DNA from: VGEM01 sp033764265
GTDB lineage: Bacteria > Pseudomonadota > Alphaproteobacteria > Rhodospirillales > Rhodospirillaceae
NCBI GenBank assembly: GCA_033764265.1
Contig: JANRJB010000368.1
Coordinates: forward strand, 1 to 17,821
DNA: 17,821 nucleotides
Direction: 5' to 3'
Shown here one piece after another: positions 1-6,237 of the stretch (the stretch's first letter is position 1; each line of letters begins with the position of its first letter). Made by a program: the position numbers and the translations under genes. The notes below the pieces were generated by a model. It did no database searches. It saw only the letters and a program-made list of their open reading frames with translations, and was not told the DNA's origin.

Positions 1-39
1 GCTTTCTGAATTCGATCGTCCAGGAGCTTTGTGGCTGGA

Positions 40-246
40 TCAGACATTGACGCGATTCAGTGCATTGATGGCCGCTTCCAAGTTATCGCGGCACTCCTTT
101 AGTGAGATTTCAATTTGAAACGAAGGTCCCGCCAATCCAGCGCGGCTGGCCTTATCAGGCGCATGTATGATTAACAAAGCATTCGATAGATGGTCGACCG
201 CTTTAACGAGATACAGAGCGGCTTCTCTGGCAGCACGATCCTGCAC
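40..246 (-). CDS. Small hypothetical protein (68 aa)
   Basis: I do not recognise this protein. It would start at a GTG (244-246), with a GGAG about 10 nt upstream as a possible ribosome binding site. The product is 68 residues, mostly helix-compatible, with a hydrophobic stretch around residues 10-28 (ALYLVKAVDHLSNALLIIH) and a C-terminal helix rich in Leu, Ala and Asn. There is no signal peptide and no clear membrane span. Base composition is visibly more AT-rich than the following genes, which could mean recent acquisition or a weakly constrained gene. It lies in the same direction as the next small gene, about 80 bp downstream of it. It could be a chance reading frame, because it is short and starts with GTG. 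Confidence 0.45.
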   Translation of the reverse strand: MQDRAAREAALYLVKAVDHLSNALLIIHAPDKASRAGLAGPSFQIEISLKECRDNLEAAINALNRVNV

Positions 247-325
247 GGCAAGTCACTCCAACCTCAGAATTAGCTACCAGATTACACCAGTTTAGACTCA
301 ATCCGGCAAGGCGGGGCAGGACGCA

Positions 326-628
326 TTAACCCGGCAGTCGGCTGAAGGCGCCGTAAACCCGGTTGATGAATGCGTCGCGGGCTTTCTTGGCCTCGGCGCG
401 TTCGGCGTCGCTCGGCACGTATTTTTCGATCATCTCGGTGGTGACCGCGCCGTTCTGTGTCAGCAGGCGTTCAATCACGCGCAGCCGCTCGGTCTGCACC
501 CACAGGGCGGCGCCCAGTTCCATGGTCACCGAGGCCAGCGCGTCGATCATCGGGTTGTCGAAGTACACCGGGTTCTTGCCGTCACCCGGATCCATCACCG
601 GCCACGATTGCTTGTTTTCGTCCGCCAC
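326..628 (-). CDS. Hypothetical protein (100 aa), charged helical, cytoplasmic
   Basis: This is a 100-residue protein of unrecognised family. It starts at a GTG (626-628) preceded by a strong GGGAGG Shine-Dalgarno at about 6 nt spacing, which supports both the gene and the start. The N-terminal ~25 residues are polar and Pro/Gly-rich (PVMDPGDGKNPVYFDNP). The rest looks helical: residues ~28-58 contain MELGAALWVQTERLRVIERLL, followed by a charged Glu/Lys/Ala/Arg-rich segment ending in FINRVYGAFSRLPG. It has no signal peptide or membrane span, so it is probably cytoplasmic. It is divergent from purB, with a 230-bp gap between them. The codon pattern is GC-rich like the neighbouring housekeeping genes. 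Function cannot be assigned from sequence alone. Confidence 0.7.
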   Translation of the reverse strand: MADENKQSWPVMDPGDGKNPVYFDNPMIDALASVTMELGAALWVQTERLRVIERLLTQNGAVTTEMIEKYVPSDAERAEAKKARDAFINRVYGAFSRLPG

Positions 629-858
629 ACGCGCCTCCCGCTTGATCGAACTGGCTTCCGCGTCCTGTTATGCACATCAAGCGGGGCAAGCGAAAGGCAT
701 CGCGTCAGGCCTGCGCCACGCTGCGAATGAGCAGCCGGAGAACGGTGATTCTTCCATTGAAATCATATTGTTAGAGCCCATGTCGGCGACCTTGGCATTT
801 GCCCGGATTGCCGTATACATGCTTCGTCCGCGTCGCCGCAGCGTGAAAGCCCCCGCCG
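629..858. other. Divergent intergenic region upstream of purB
   Basis: These 230 bp separate a divergent hypothetical gene from purB and must hold promoters for both. The only protein-like frame crossing it (plus strand, 363-911) is a shadow of the minus-strand gene. AT-richer sequence at about 750-775 is the likeliest promoter area for purB, but I could not find a -35/-10 pair with acceptable spacing. No riboswitch-like fold or repeat was noticed. Confidence 0.4.
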
Positions 859-2157
859 ATGATTCCGCGTTATGCCCGCCCCGCGATGACCAAGATCTGG
901 GACGCGGATAACCGGTTCCGCATCTGGTTCGAGATCGAGGCCCATGCCTGCGACGCGCTTGCCGACCTCGGCGTGATTCCCAAGAGCGCGGCCAGGACCA
1001 TCTGGGACAAGGGTAAGTGGGAGATCGCGCGCATCGACGAGATCGAGCGCGAGACCAAGCACGACGTGATCGCCTTCCTGACCAATCTGGCCGAGCACAT
1101 CGGCCCCGACGCGCGCTTTCTACACCAGGGCATGACCTCGTCCGACGTGCTCGACACCTGCCTATCGGTGCAGCTGGTGCAGGCCGCCGACATTCTCCTG
1201 GCCGACATCGACGCGCTGCTGGCCGCGCTCAAGCGCCGCGCTGCGGAACACAAAATGACTGTATGCATGGGCCGCAGCCATGGCATCCATGCCGAACCGG
1301 TCACGCTGGGCCTGAAGTTCGCCAGCTTCTACGCCGAATTCGCGCGCAATCGCACCCGCCTCAAGGCCGCCCGCGACGACATCGGCAGCTGCGCGATTTC
1401 CGGCGCGGTCGGCACCTTCGCCAACATCGACCCGCGCGTCGAGGCCCACGTCGCCCGGAAGATGGGCTTGAGCATCGAGCCGATCTCGACCCAGGTGATC
1501 CCGCGCGACCGGCATGCCGCCTATTTCGCGACCCTGGGCGTGATCGCCAGCTCGGTCGAACGGGTCGCGACCGAGATTCGCCATCTGCAACGCACCGAAG
1601 TGCGTGAGGCTGAGGAGTATTTCTCGCCGGGGCAGAAAGGCTCCTCGGCCATGCCGCATAAACGCAATCCGGTCTTGACCGAGAACCTGACGGGCCTGGC
1701 CCGTGTGGTGCGCGGCTATGCACTGCCGGCGATGGAAAACGTGGCGCTGTGGCACGAACGCGATATCTCGCATTCCTCGGTCGAGCGGATCATCGGGCCG
1801 GACGCGACCATCACCCTCGACTTCGCGCTCGCGCGCCTGACCGGCGTCATCGACAAGCTGGTGATCTACCCCGACGCGATCGCACGCAACCTCAACATGA
1901 TGGGCGGGTTGGTGTTCTCACAGCGGGTCCTGCTGGCGCTGACCCAGGCCGGCGTGTCGCGCGAGAATGCTTATGTTTACGTCCAGCGCAATGCCATGAA
2001 AGTCTGGAACGAGGGCGGCCAACTGGCCGACCGGCTGAAAGCCGACCCCGACGTGACCGCGAAGCTCAAACCGGCCGCGATCGACGCGCTGTTCGATATG
2101 GGCTACCATACCAAACACGTCGACACGATTTTTCGACGTGTCTTTGGCGATAGCTGA
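859..2157 (+). CDS. purB: Adenylosuccinate lyase
   Basis: PurB cleaves adenylosuccinate to AMP plus fumarate and SAICAR to AICAR plus fumarate, so it acts twice in purine synthesis. The 432-residue product is full length and belongs to the fumarase/aspartase superfamily. The superfamily signature GSSAMPHKRNP lies at residues 261-271 in the flexible catalytic loop, with Ser263 the expected catalytic base. The GRSHGIHAEP motif holds His141, the other catalytic candidate. GMTSSDVLDT (91-100) is the conserved substrate-binding segment. The start at 859 gives the N-terminus MIPRYARPAMTKIW, as usual in alphaproteobacterial PurB, although no strong Shine-Dalgarno precedes it. The gene ends 3 bp before the convergent SUMF1-like gene. 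It is separated from the other pur genes by three unrelated genes. Confidence 0.97.
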   Translation: MIPRYARPAMTKIWDADNRFRIWFEIEAHACDALADLGVIPKSAARTIWDKGKWEIARIDEIERETKHDVIAFLTNLAEHIGPDARFLHQGMTSSDVLDTCLSVQLVQAADILLADIDALLAALKRRAAEHKMTVCMGRSHGIHAEPVTLGLKFASFYAEFARNRTRLKAARDDIGSCAISGAVGTFANIDPRVEAHVARKMGLSIEPISTQVIPRDRHAAYFATLGVIASSVERVATEIRHLQRTEVREAEEYFSPGQKGSSAMPHKRNPVLTENLTGLARVVRGYALPAMENVALWHERDISHSSVERIIGPDATITLDFALARLTGVIDKLVIYPDAIARNLNMMGGLVFSQRVLLALTQAGVSRENAYVYVQRNAMKVWNEGGQLADRLKADPDVTAKLKPAAIDALFDMGYHTKHVDTIFRRVFGDS

Positions 2158-2160
2158 CCG

Positions 2161-3057
2161 CTAGTCGACGTAAGCCGCGACGCGAAAACCGATCACGGCG
2201 TTGCGGAAATCTGGTATGTCGTCGCGGCCGCGGGCGGCCAAGCGGGCATAGCGCGCCACCGACTCATAGCCGGAACCCTTGATCATGCGCTTGTAGCAGT
2301 GTTCGCCGGTGGTGACGGGCGCGGTCGTGCCGGTGGCGCTGTCATGGCTGAACGTCCAGCAGTCGAACACCCACTCCCACACATTGCCGAAAGTATCGTG
2401 CAGGCCGAAGGCATTGGCCGGGAACGAGCCGACCGGCGCGGTGAACTCGAACCCGTCGTCGCAGTCATGCGCGTCGACGTGGGCGTGGCGGCGCTTGACC
2501 GTGGCGTCGGCGATGTTGGCGTACGTGCAAATCTCGGCGCGGTCGGTACCCCATGGAAAGATGGTCGTGCGGCCGGCGCGATTTGCGTATTCGAACTCGG
2601 CTTCCGACGGCAGATAATATGTCCGTCCGCCCTTGGTATTCAGCCAGTTCACGTAAGCGAGCGCGTCGTACCAGGCAACGCATACGACCGGATGATCGTC
2701 GGTCTGCGGAAAATTGACCTTGCGCCAAGAGGCCGCGGCATCTTCGGTCCAGGTGCCGGTGAAGGTCCGGCAGGGTTCGGCCAAGCGATGGGTGGTCGCC
2801 GCCATGAACGCGGCGAACTGGCCGCGCGTGACCTCGTACTTGCCGAGCGCGAACGGCCGGTCGATGGTGACCCGAACCTGCGGTCCATCCCAGCGCTGGC
2901 GGTCGGGTTCGTCGTCGGGCGCACCCATGACGAACGCGCCCGCCGGAAGCACGACCATCTCCGGACACTCGGGGCAGTCGCGGAACGTCTCTTGGCCGGC
3001 CGCCGGCGCCGCTGTCAGCGCGACGGCGACCACGATCCAGGCGAGCCGTTCCGGCAT
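2161..3057 (-). CDS. Secreted SUMF1/FGE-domain protein lacking the catalytic cysteines
   Basis: This 298-residue protein belongs to the formylglycine-generating enzyme/SUMF1 fold family. It has an N-terminal signal peptide (hydrophobic ~5-20, ending AAG), so it is predicted to be exported. Family landmarks follow in order: MVVLPAGAFVMG (34-45), GKYEVTRGQFAAF (72-84), LPSEAEFEYANR (149-160), GNVWEW (224-229) and GFRVA (290-294). In true formylglycine-generating enzymes the segment after the KGGS-like motif carries two copper-binding cysteines. Here that segment reads KGSGYESVARYARLAAR (260-276) with none. It is therefore probably not a sulfatase activator but a non-catalytic member, perhaps ligand binding. 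A Cys-x-x-Cys pair (28, 31) lies just after the signal peptide. It starts 2 bp after the zeta-inhibitor stop, so the two genes are probably co-transcribed. Confidence 0.9.
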   Translation of the reverse strand: MPERLAWIVVAVALTAAPAAGQETFRDCPECPEMVVLPAGAFVMGAPDDEPDRQRWDGPQVRVTIDRPFALGKYEVTRGQFAAFMAATTHRLAEPCRTFTGTWTEDAAASWRKVNFPQTDDHPVVCVAWYDALAYVNWLNTKGGRTYYLPSEAEFEYANRAGRTTIFPWGTDRAEICTYANIADATVKRRHAHVDAHDCDDGFEFTAPVGSFPANAFGLHDTFGNVWEWVFDCWTFSHDSATGTTAPVTTGEHCYKRMIKGSGYESVARYARLAARGRDDIPDFRNAVIGFRVAAYVD

Positions 3058-3059
3058 GG

Positions 3060-3395
3060 CTATTTCTTTGGGCTTTCACTCAAGATTTGCTGAGCCGCCC
3101 GGTCGTAGGCGACATGCAGCTGCGCGCGCAGATCCTGGTCGCTGACCGCGACGTTAGCGGCCTTGAGGTCCTTGTCGACCTTCGCGAACATATCGTCGTC
3201 GCCCGGCTTGTCGAAGTTCGCGGCGACCACTTCTTTCGCGTAAGCCTCGGCCGCGTCACCCGACTTGCCCAGCTTGCCCGCAGCCCATAACCCGAACAGC
3301 TTGTCGCGCCGTGACTGCACGCGGAACTGCTGTTCCTGGTCCAACTGGTACTTGCGCTCAAAACCCTTCTCACGATCCTTGAAAGCGTCGCTCAT
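3060..3395 (-). CDS. F1F0-ATPase inhibitor zeta subunit (DUF1476)
   Basis: This 111-residue cytoplasmic protein matches the DUF1476 family, the zeta subunit that inhibits ATP hydrolysis by the F1 motor in alphaproteobacteria such as Paracoccus. The N-terminus MSDAFKDREKGFERKYQLDQ and the following RRDKLFGLWAAGKLG (29-43) are characteristic. The acidic/helical C-terminal half (LRAQLHVAYDRAA) also fits. In Paracoccus the N-terminal helix is the inhibitory element; that role is inferred here. The start at 3395 was chosen because it gives the family N-terminus and has an AGAGGA ribosome binding site about 3-8 nt upstream. The same frame is open much further upstream, but that extension is antisense to the NRDE gene. 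DUF1476 genes commonly sit near purC and other purine genes in alphaproteobacteria. Confidence 0.93.
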   Translation of the reverse strand: MSDAFKDREKGFERKYQLDQEQQFRVQSRRDKLFGLWAAGKLGKSGDAAEAYAKEVVAANFDKPGDDDMFAKVDKDLKAANVAVSDQDLRAQLHVAYDRAAQQILSESPKK

Positions 3396-3536
3396 TGGTC
3401 CTCTCTGTTGGGTGCGCGGGCAAACAACCCGGGTGTCATACAGATAGGGCTTGCATGGCGCAATCACCACCCTGCCCCCGCCCCTTGGCGGCGGTCGCCA
3501 TTGACCAATCCGCGACGGTCGGAAATGGTGCGGGCC

Positions 3537-4325
3537 ATGTGCACCGTCGTGACGCTGTTTCGGCCCGGACACCGCTGGCCCCTGATCCTGGGCGCCAACC
3601 GTGACGAAGCCGTGACGCGGCCATGGCGCCCGCCCGCCCGGCATTGGCCGGACCGGCCCGACGTAGTCGCCGGCCTGGACGAGCTGGCCGGGGGCACGTG
3701 GATGGGCTTGAACGACACGGGTGTGGTTGCGTGCATCCTCAACCGCCACGGCACGTTGGGGCCGCAGGCCGGCAAGCGCAGCCGCGGCGAGCTGGTGCTG
3801 GAGGCGCTCGACCATGCCGATGCCGCGGCGGCCGCCGAGGCGTTGGCCCATGTCGATCCCGCGGCGTACCGTCCCTTCAACATGGTGATCGCCGACAATG
3901 CCACAGCGTGGTGGTTGGCGTTGCGCCAGGATTCGCGGAGCGTCGCCGCGGAGCCGATTCCCGCGGGCCTGTCGATGTTCACGGCCGGAGACCGCAACGA
4001 TATGGCCGAGCGGCGCATCGCCGCCTTTCTGCCGCGCTTCGCGGCAGCTGAAGTCCCCGACCCGGAGGCCGGGCGGTGGCAACCCTGGTCGGACCTGTTG
4101 GGCCGTCGGGCGGCAACCGAAACGCCCTATCACGGCATGACATTCATGCTGGACAACGGGTTCGGCACGTCGTCGTCGTCCTTGCTCGCCGTGCCGTCCG
4201 CCCAGGCCGCGCACGACGACGGGCTTGCGCCGGTCTGGCGGTTCGCGGCCGGCCCGCCTGACTCAGCGCCGTTCAGGCCCATCGATTTAACCGCTCCGAC
4301 CACCCGAAAATTATCCACAGCCTGA
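3537..4325 (+). CDS. NRDE (TANGO2-like) family protein
   Basis: This 262-residue protein belongs to the NRDE/TANGO2 family (formerly DUF833). The defining Asn-Arg-Asp-Glu motif lies at residues 21-24 (GANRDEAVTRP) and GGTWMGLN follows. The start at 3537 gives MCTVVTLF. Family members typically begin Met-Cys, and the fold resembles Ntn hydrolases with a possible Cys2 nucleophile, so this start is preferred over the in-frame ATG at 3525. Eukaryotic TANGO2 has been linked to heme or lipid handling, but the bacterial function is not settled. No signal peptide is seen. It is divergent from the zeta-inhibitor gene, with about 140 bp between their starts. It lies 166 bp upstream of purC in the same direction, so it may be a separate unit. 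Confidence 0.88.
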   Translation: MCTVVTLFRPGHRWPLILGANRDEAVTRPWRPPARHWPDRPDVVAGLDELAGGTWMGLNDTGVVACILNRHGTLGPQAGKRSRGELVLEALDHADAAAAAEALAHVDPAAYRPFNMVIADNATAWWLALRQDSRSVAAEPIPAGLSMFTAGDRNDMAERRIAAFLPRFAAAEVPDPEAGRWQPWSDLLGRRAATETPYHGMTFMLDNGFGTSSSSLLAVPSAQAAHDDGLAPVWRFAAGPPDSAPFRPIDLTAPTTRKLSTA

Positions 4326-4491
4326 CGCCATTTCCCCGCCTTCGGGGGGTCGGCAGGTGCGTCCGGTCGTGTTGTCGGGCGCAATACGTCCTGCTATGAC
4401 CACCGCTCGGATCGGGCCCCCGCGCCCGCCGACTCGAGGCCCCTGAGCGGCCGGTCCGGTCCGCATGTCTGGCGTGAAAGCATCCCCTCCC

Positions 4492-5259
4492 ATGGCGCGT
4501 CGCAAGCAGATTTACGAAGGCAAGGCCAAAGTGCTGTTCGAGGGCCCCGAGCCCGGCACCCTGGTGCAGTACTTCAAGGACGACGCCACGGCGTTCAACA
4601 ACAAGAAGAAGGGCACGATCACCGGCAAAGGCGTGCTCAACAACCGAATCTCCGAGTACCTGATGACACGCCTCGAGGAGATCGGCATACCAACCCACTT
4701 CGTGCGCCGCCTGAACATGCGCGAGCAGCTGGTGAAAGAGGTGGAGATCATCCCGATCGAGGTGGTGATTCGCAACGTCGCCGCCGGCTCGATCGCCGAG
4801 CGCTTCGCCATGGCCGAAGGCACCCGCCTGCCGCGTTCGATCGTCGAGTACTATTACAAGAACGATCAGTTGGGCGATCCGCTGGTGTCCGAGGAACACA
4901 TCACCGGCTTCGGCTGGGCCTCAATCCACGAAATCGACGAAATGCTGAACCTGTCTCTGCGGGTGAACGATTTCCTCACCGGTCTGTTCCTGGGCATTGG
5001 CATCCGTTTGGTGGATTTCAAGCTGGAGTACGGCCGGCTCTACCACGACAACGGCGACATGCAGATCGTGCTGGCCGACGAAATCTCGCCCGACAACTGC
5101 CGCCTGTGGGACCTGAAAACCAACGAGAAAATGGACAAGGATCGCTTCCGCCGCGACTTGGGACGCATCGAGGAAGCCTACCAGGAGGTGGCACGACGGT
5201 TGGGCATCCTGCCCGAGAGTGGACCCACCGACGTCAAGGGCCCCTCGACCATGCAATAG
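4492..5259 (+). CDS. purC: Phosphoribosylaminoimidazole-succinocarboxamide synthase (SAICAR synthetase)
   Basis: PurC joins CAIR and aspartate using ATP to form SAICAR in purine synthesis. The 255-residue product is full length. The N-terminal nucleotide-binding segment reads RRKQIYEGKAKVLFEGPE. Both family signatures are present: LPRSIVEYYYKNDQLGDPLV (113-132) and LVDFKLEYG (173-181). The start at 4492 (MARRKQIYEG) fits the usual alphaproteobacterial N-terminus; an in-frame ATG at 4465 would add nine residues of low conservation. Neither start has a strong Shine-Dalgarno. The gene leads a same-strand cluster with purS, purQ and purL, and a strong hairpin follows its stop codon. Downstream expression may therefore be partly uncoupled from purC. 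Confidence 0.96.
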   Translation: MARRKQIYEGKAKVLFEGPEPGTLVQYFKDDATAFNNKKKGTITGKGVLNNRISEYLMTRLEEIGIPTHFVRRLNMREQLVKEVEIIPIEVVIRNVAAGSIAERFAMAEGTRLPRSIVEYYYKNDQLGDPLVSEEHITGFGWASIHEIDEMLNLSLRVNDFLTGLFLGIGIRLVDFKLEYGRLYHDNGDMQIVLADEISPDNCRLWDLKTNEKMDKDRFRRDLGRIEEAYQEVARRLGILPESGPTDVKGPSTMQ

Positions 5260-5262
5260 CAC

Positions 5263-5290
5263 TCAGTCCCCGGCACGATCCGGGGATTGA
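5263..5290 (+). terminator. Hairpin between purC and purS (attenuator-like)
   Basis: An 11-bp inverted repeat, TCAGTCCCCGG pairing with CCGGGGATTGA (one G-U wobble), encloses a 6-nt CACGAT loop. It starts 4 bp after the purC stop. After AA comes TTTT (5293-5296), then the purS ribosome binding site. This resembles a weak intrinsic terminator or attenuator, or an mRNA-stabilising 3' hairpin for purC. The U-tract is short and offset by two bases, so full termination is unlikely. Confidence 0.5.
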
Positions 5291-5296
5291 AATTTT

Positions 5297-5303
5297 GGGA
5301 GAG
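5297..5303 (+). promoter_or_regulatory. Ribosome binding site deciding the TTG start of purS
   Basis: GGGAGAG lies 5 nt upstream of the TTG at 5309. No ATG or GTG at this spacing exists in the purS frame, so this site fixes the TTG start. Confidence 0.75.
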
Positions 5304-5308
5304 CGACA

Positions 5309-5551
5309 TTGAAAGCCAGAGTCCACATCGTGCTGAAGCCGGGCGTGCTCGACCCGCAAGGCAAGGCGGTCGAACACGCGCTGGCCGGCCTCGGGTTCAA
5401 GGGCGTGGCCGACGTGCGCCAGGGCAAATACATCGAGCTGACCCTCAAGACCAAGGACCGCAAGGCCGCCAAGGCCCAGGTCGAGAAGATGTGCAAGACG
5501 CTTCTGGCCAACACGGTGGTCGAGAACTACACGGTGGACCTGAGCGAATGA
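5309..5551 (+). CDS. purS: FGAM synthase subunit PurS
   Basis: PurS is the small structural subunit that bridges PurQ and the small-type PurL in formylglycinamidine ribonucleotide synthase. The 80-residue product has the typical beta-alpha-beta start MKARVHIVLKPGVLDPQGKAV, the GKYIEL strand and the C-terminal LANTVVENYTV. The start codon is TTG (5309-5311), placed by the GGGAGAG ribosome binding site and by the family N-terminus. Its TGA overlaps the purQ ATG in an ATGA, implying translational coupling. It sits just downstream of the hairpin that follows purC. A TTG start after a hairpin suggests expression is held low or regulated at this point, which is an inference. Confidence 0.95.
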   Translation: MKARVHIVLKPGVLDPQGKAVEHALAGLGFKGVADVRQGKYIELTLKTKDRKAAKAQVEKMCKTLLANTVVENYTVDLSE

Positions 5552-6237
5552 AGGCCGCGGTCATCGTATTTCCCGGCTCCAACCGCGACCGCGACGTCGC
5601 GCTGGCCGTGGAACAAAGCTTGGGCAAGCCGCCGGCGATGGTCTGGCATAAAGCCCCCGATTTGCCGAAGGTCGACGTGGTCGTGGTGCCCGGCGGGTTC
5701 TCCTACGGCGACTACCTGCGCTGCGGGGCGATGGCCGCCCAATCGCCGATCATGGCCGAGGTCAAGCGTCGCGCCGCCAAGGGCCTGCGCGTCATCGGTA
5801 TCTGCAACGGCTTTCAGATTCTGACCGAGGCCGGCCTGCTGCCCGGCGTGCTGATGCGCAATCGCGGACTGAAGTTCATCTGCCGCGACGTCCATCTGCG
5901 CGTCGAACAGACCCGCAGCGCATTTACGTCGCGCTACCGCAAGGGCGAGGTCATCACGTTCCACGTCGCCCACAACGAGGGCAATTATTTCGCCGACCGT
6001 CGCACGCTGCAAACCCTGGAAGACAAGGGCCAGATCGCCTTCCGGTATTGCGACGCCGCCGGCAAGGTTTCCGACGCGGTCAACCCAAACGGCGCGCAGC
6101 ACAACATCGCCGGCATTTTCAATGGCCGGCGCAACGTCTTGGGGCTGATGCCGCACCCCGAGGTGATGGCCGATCCGCGGTTGGGCTGCACCGACGCGCG
6201 GCGCATGTTCGACAGCATGGTGGAGGCCGTGGCGTGA
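5548..6237 (+). CDS. purQ: FGAM synthase, glutaminase subunit PurQ
   Basis: PurQ hydrolyses glutamine and channels ammonia to PurL for conversion of FGAR to FGAM. The 229-residue product is a class I (triad) glutamine amidotransferase. The nucleophile is Cys86 in VIGICNGFQ, with the His203/Glu205 pair in MPHPE. The N-terminal AVIVFPGSNRDRD and the GGFSYGDYLRCGAMAA segment are strongly conserved in PurQ. The start at 5548 overlaps the purS stop by 4 bp, and the stop overlaps the purL GTG by 4 bp, so purS-purQ-purL should be translated as a coupled set. A much longer upstream extension of the frame is only the purS shadow. Confidence 0.97.
   Translation: MKAAVIVFPGSNRDRDVALAVEQSLGKPPAMVWHKAPDLPKVDVVVVPGGFSYGDYLRCGAMAAQSPIMAEVKRRAAKGLRVIGICNGFQILTEAGLLPGVLMRNRGLKFICRDVHLRVEQTRSAFTSRYRKGEVITFHVAHNEGNYFADRRTLQTLEDKGQIAFRYCDAAGKVSDAVNPNGAQHNIAGIFNGRRNVLGLMPHPEVMADPRLGCTDARRMFDSMVEAVA

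Noticed and set aside
363..911. 182-residue plus-strand frame covering the second small gene and the purB leader
   Set aside because: Antisense shadow of the 326-628 gene, Ser/Arg/Ala-rich, no good ribosome binding site, runs into purB in another frame.
3396..4214. Long N-terminal extension of the zeta-inhibitor frame
   Set aside because: Antisense to the NRDE gene; the family N-terminus begins at 3395 with its own ribosome binding site.
4334..4347. Short hairpin (CCCCG-CCTT-CGGGG) after the NRDE gene
   Set aside because: Only a 5-bp stem with no U-tract on either strand; too weak to call a terminator.
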